Positions 6,901-7,704 of a stretch of 7,704 bases of DNA are shown here, one piece after another. Within the stretch, counting starts at the first letter, position 1; every line of letters starts with the position of its first letter. The stretch comes from Lachnospiraceae bacterium UBA3711 (GTDB taxonomy: Bacteria > Bacillota > Clostridia > Lachnospirales > Lachnospiraceae), in the NCBI GenBank assembly GCA_002371345.1, contig DFHY01000009.1, forward strand, positions 1 to 7,704, read 5' to 3'. Both the position numbers and the translations under genes were made by a program. The notes beneath the pieces were generated by a model that saw only the letters and a list, made by a program, of their open reading frames with translations, did no database searches and had not been told where the DNA came from.

Positions 6901-6925
6901 TTGGCGCAGGACTGCGTTTTGGCAT
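3923..6925 (-). CDS. uvrA: Excinuclease ABC subunit UvrA
   Basis: A 1000-residue ATPase that, as a dimer, scans DNA for damage and loads UvrB in nucleotide excision repair. It contains two ABC modules: Walker A 'GLSGSGKSS' (43-51), signature 'LSGGEAQR' (548-555), Walker B 'ILDEP' (572-576); then 'GVSGSGKSS' (699-707), 'LSGGEAQR' (888-895), 'ILDEP' (913-917). The second zinc finger is intact (C798, C801, C821, C824). The first reads C308-P-Y-D311 then C332-P-E-C335, so one of four usual cysteines is an aspartate. Residues about 249-297 form a polar, acidic insert just before that finger. The start is the ATG at 6925, with AGGAG seven bases upstream and the family-typical 'YIRIRGAAEHNLKNVDL' following soon after. 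A GTG at 6982 in frame lacks a good site. It lies 134 bases after uvrB, most likely in one transcript. Confidence 0.98.
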   Translation of the reverse strand: MPKRSPAPNRDISRYIRIRGAAEHNLKNVDLDIPRNQFIVMTGLSGSGKSSLAFDTIYAEGQRRYMESLSSYARQFLGQMEKPKVESIEGLPPAISIDQKSTNHNPRSTVGTVTEIYDYFRLLYARCGIVHCPECGREIRRQTVDQMVDTLMALPEKTRLQLFAPVVRGRKGQHEKVISHARKSGYVRIRIDGSLYELSEEIRLDKNIKHNIEILVDRLVVKDGIEKRLSESLEQALQQSDGLVYVEVQRPKTWKDMHPDELGREDMLRSGKSPEGGQNSVSPEINDNGETDTHKGTEILTFSENYACPYDGTSIEEIEPRSFSFNNPFGACPECTGLGYKMEFDEDLMIPDKSLSINDGAIVVLGWQSSRQEGSFTRALLDALAEEYGFSLDTPFGDYPKKIHDILIYGTGGHEVKVHYRSQRGVGSYDVAFEGLIRNVQRRYRETFGESTKAMYETFMRITPCIACGGQRLKKGALAVTIDDRNIYEMTAMSVGDLQSELETIDQRMSDQQLKIGAQILKEIRARIAFLNDVGLDYLSLARGTATLSGGEAQRIRLATQIGSGLVGVAYILDEPSIGLHQRDNDKLLSTLFHLRDLGNTVVVVEHDEDTMRAADLVVDIGPGAGDHGGEVVAIGTADEIQSCERSITGKYLSGEMKIPVPDTRRTPTGWLTVRGAYENNLKHIDVRFPLGVFTCVTGVSGSGKSSLVNEVLYRDLANRLNHAHQVTGKRKSVEWDGKLDKVIQIDQSPIGRTPRSNPATYTGVFDLIRDLFASTGDAKARGYKKGRFSFNVKGGRCEACSGDGIIKIEMNFLPDVYVPCEVCHGRRYNRETLDVHYKGKNIFEVLDMTVEEALKFFDHMPSIRTKIQTLYDVGLGYIRLGQPSTQLSGGEAQRIKLATELSRRSTGRTVYILDEPTTGLHFADVHKLTDILQRLTDGGNTVIVIEHNLDVIKNADYIIDLGPEGGEGGGTVVAEGTPEEVARIPESYTGHYVRKYLKL

Positions 6926-6932
6926 ATGATGT

Positions 6933-6937
6933 CTCCT
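6933..6937 (-). promoter_or_regulatory. Ribosome binding site deciding the uvrA start
   Basis: On the minus strand AGGAG is seven bases before the ATG at 6925. It makes this ATG the preferred start over the GTG at 6982, which would add 19 residues not expected in UvrA. Confidence 0.75.
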
Positions 6938-7027
6938 GTATAGTTCTCTGTTAAAGCCGCCCGTGTGGATATTCATCTGCACAATGTTATCAATCCATCC
7001 CTTTCAGCCGGCAATGTCAGCTTACTT

Positions 7028-7073
7028 CTGCAGTTTCAGCTGAATCTATATGATACGTTTCAGCTGACTGCAG
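7028..7073 (-). repeat. Bulged 15-bp inverted repeat over the uvrB stop codon
   Basis: On the minus strand CTGCAGTCAGCTGAA (7073-7059) pairs with TTCAGCTG-AA-ACTGCAG (7044-7028). This gives 15 base pairs with a two-base bulge and a 14-base loop. The left arm encodes the last residues and stop of UvrB. No T-tract follows, so it is not a standard terminator. It may shield or process the mRNA between uvrB and uvrA. Both arms contain the self-symmetric CTGCAG and CAGCTG. Confidence 0.65.
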
Positions 7074-7704
7074 ACATATACTTCCTCAGTTCGAGCATAC
7101 GGTCACGCAGCTGCGCGGCAGCTTCAAAGTTCAGATCCGCGGCAGCCTTCTTCATCTGCTTCTCGATATCCTTCACAAGCTTCCGGAGTTCCTTCTCACT
7201 CATGGACTCAGGATCCTTCTCCACCTTCTCCTCTGTCCTGGCTATATCCTTCGATATCGCTATAAGATCCCTGACCTTCTTGCGGATCGTAGTCGGCGTG
7301 ATTCCATGAGCCTCATTGTAAGCCTGCTGGGCCGCGCGGCGGCGGTTGGTCTCGTCAATAGCGGCCTTCATGGACTGAGTGACCGTATCCGCGTACATGA
7401 CCACATGTCCCTCGGAGTTTCTTGCTGCTCTTCCTATTGTCTGTATCAATGAGGTCTCTGATCTGAGAAAGCCTTCCTTGTCGGCGTCAAGAATCGCCAC
7501 CAGCGTGATCTCAGGTATATCCAGCCCCTCTCTCAGCAGGTTGATGCCGACCAGAACGTCAAACACATCCAGCCTCATATCACGGATGATCTTTGTCCTC
7601 TCAAGTGTATCTATATCAGAGTGGAGATAGTTGACCCTGATGCCGGCTTCCTTCAGGTATTCTGTCAGATCCTCCGCCATACGCTTGGTAAGTGTGGTGA
7701 CAAG
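7060..7704 (-). CDS. uvrB: Excinuclease ABC subunit UvrB, C-terminal part (cut by window edge)
   Basis: The last 214 residues of UvrB, the helicase-like subunit that verifies damage after UvrA loading and recruits UvrC. The reading frame stays open to the window edge, and the first visible residues 'LVTTLTKRMAEDL' belong to the C-terminal helicase domain, so the ATG at 7680 is internal. Motif V/VI residues are clear in 'GINLLREGLDIPEITLVAILDADKE' (split here: GINLLREGLD, then IPEITLV) and 'QTIGRAARN'. A charged linker leads to the C-terminal UVR motif ('DLNFEAAAQLRDRMLELRK'), the helical hairpin that binds UvrC. It ends in 'SAVS' and its stop codon lies inside a hairpin. It is followed by uvrA, the usual order in Firmicutes. 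Confidence 0.98.
   Translation of the reverse strand, partial: LVTTLTKRMAEDLTEYLKEAGIRVNYLHSDIDTLERTKIIRDMRLDVFDVLVGINLLREGLDIPEITLVAILDADKEGFLRSETSLIQTIGRAARNSEGHVVMYADTVTQSMKAAIDETNRRRAAQQAYNEAHGITPTTIRKKVRDLIAISKDIARTEEKVEKDPESMSEKELRKLVKDIEKQMKKAAADLNFEAAAQLRDRMLELRKYMSAVS

Noticed and set aside
6926..6982. Longer uvrA start at the GTG at 6982
   Set aside because: The 19 extra residues are not expected in UvrA, and the ATG at 6925 has a much better ribosome binding site.
6926..7059. LexA/SOS box or clear promoter between uvrB and uvrA
   Set aside because: I found no GAAC-N4-GTTC type site and no convincing -35/-10 pair. Any SOS control would lie upstream of uvrB, outside the window.

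Overview
The window looks like a chromosomal piece from an anaerobic Firmicute, most likely a member of Clostridia. The reasons are the uvrB-uvrA gene order, a YpsC/RlmL-type THUMP methyltransferase, an EpsC-type serine acetyltransferase, strong AGGAG-type ribosome binding sites, and GTG/TTG starts alongside ATG. By eye the G+C content is close to 50%. There are no tRNAs, rRNAs, insertion sequences or CRISPR arrays, and the ordinary genes have no signs of recent transfer.

Layout: one small plus-strand gene at the left edge (26-376) encodes a stand-alone ModE-like winged-helix DNA-binding protein. It converges on a minus-strand rRNA methyltransferase gene (398-1579), which has its own AT-rich promoter region carrying a perfect 12-bp inverted repeat (1594-1630). 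To the right, all genes are on the minus strand and read leftwards: the 3' part of uvrB (enters at 7704, ends 7060), uvrA (start best placed at 6925, ends 3923), a serine O-acetyltransferase (start best placed at 3853, ends 2933), and a CobD-like PLP enzyme (best start 2782, ends 1706). A hairpin terminator at 1660-1688 closes this run.

UvrA and UvrB are the damage-recognition subunits of nucleotide excision repair and are probably co-transcribed. The acetyltransferase makes O-acetylserine for cysteine synthesis. The PLP enzyme resembles threonine-phosphate decarboxylase, but no other cobalamin gene is visible here. A short-spaced junction, with no terminator, ties these last two genes together.

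The most unusual structure is that junction. Five tandem copies of a 37-bp unit (2780-2965) cover the acetyltransferase stop codon, the gap, and the start of the PLP enzyme. Each unit carries a Shine-Dalgarno-like purine run, and three unit boundaries have the form TGA-c-GTG, a stop codon followed one base later by a start. This makes a chain of 11-codon mini-ORFs, the last of which has lost its stop and reads in frame into the PLP enzyme. It looks like a repeat-built translational coupling (termination-reinitiation) device. Secondary points of interest are the promoter dyad of the methyltransferase gene, a long hairpin over the uvrB stop codon, a Cys-to-Asp change in the first zinc finger of UvrA, and a polar insert just before that finger.
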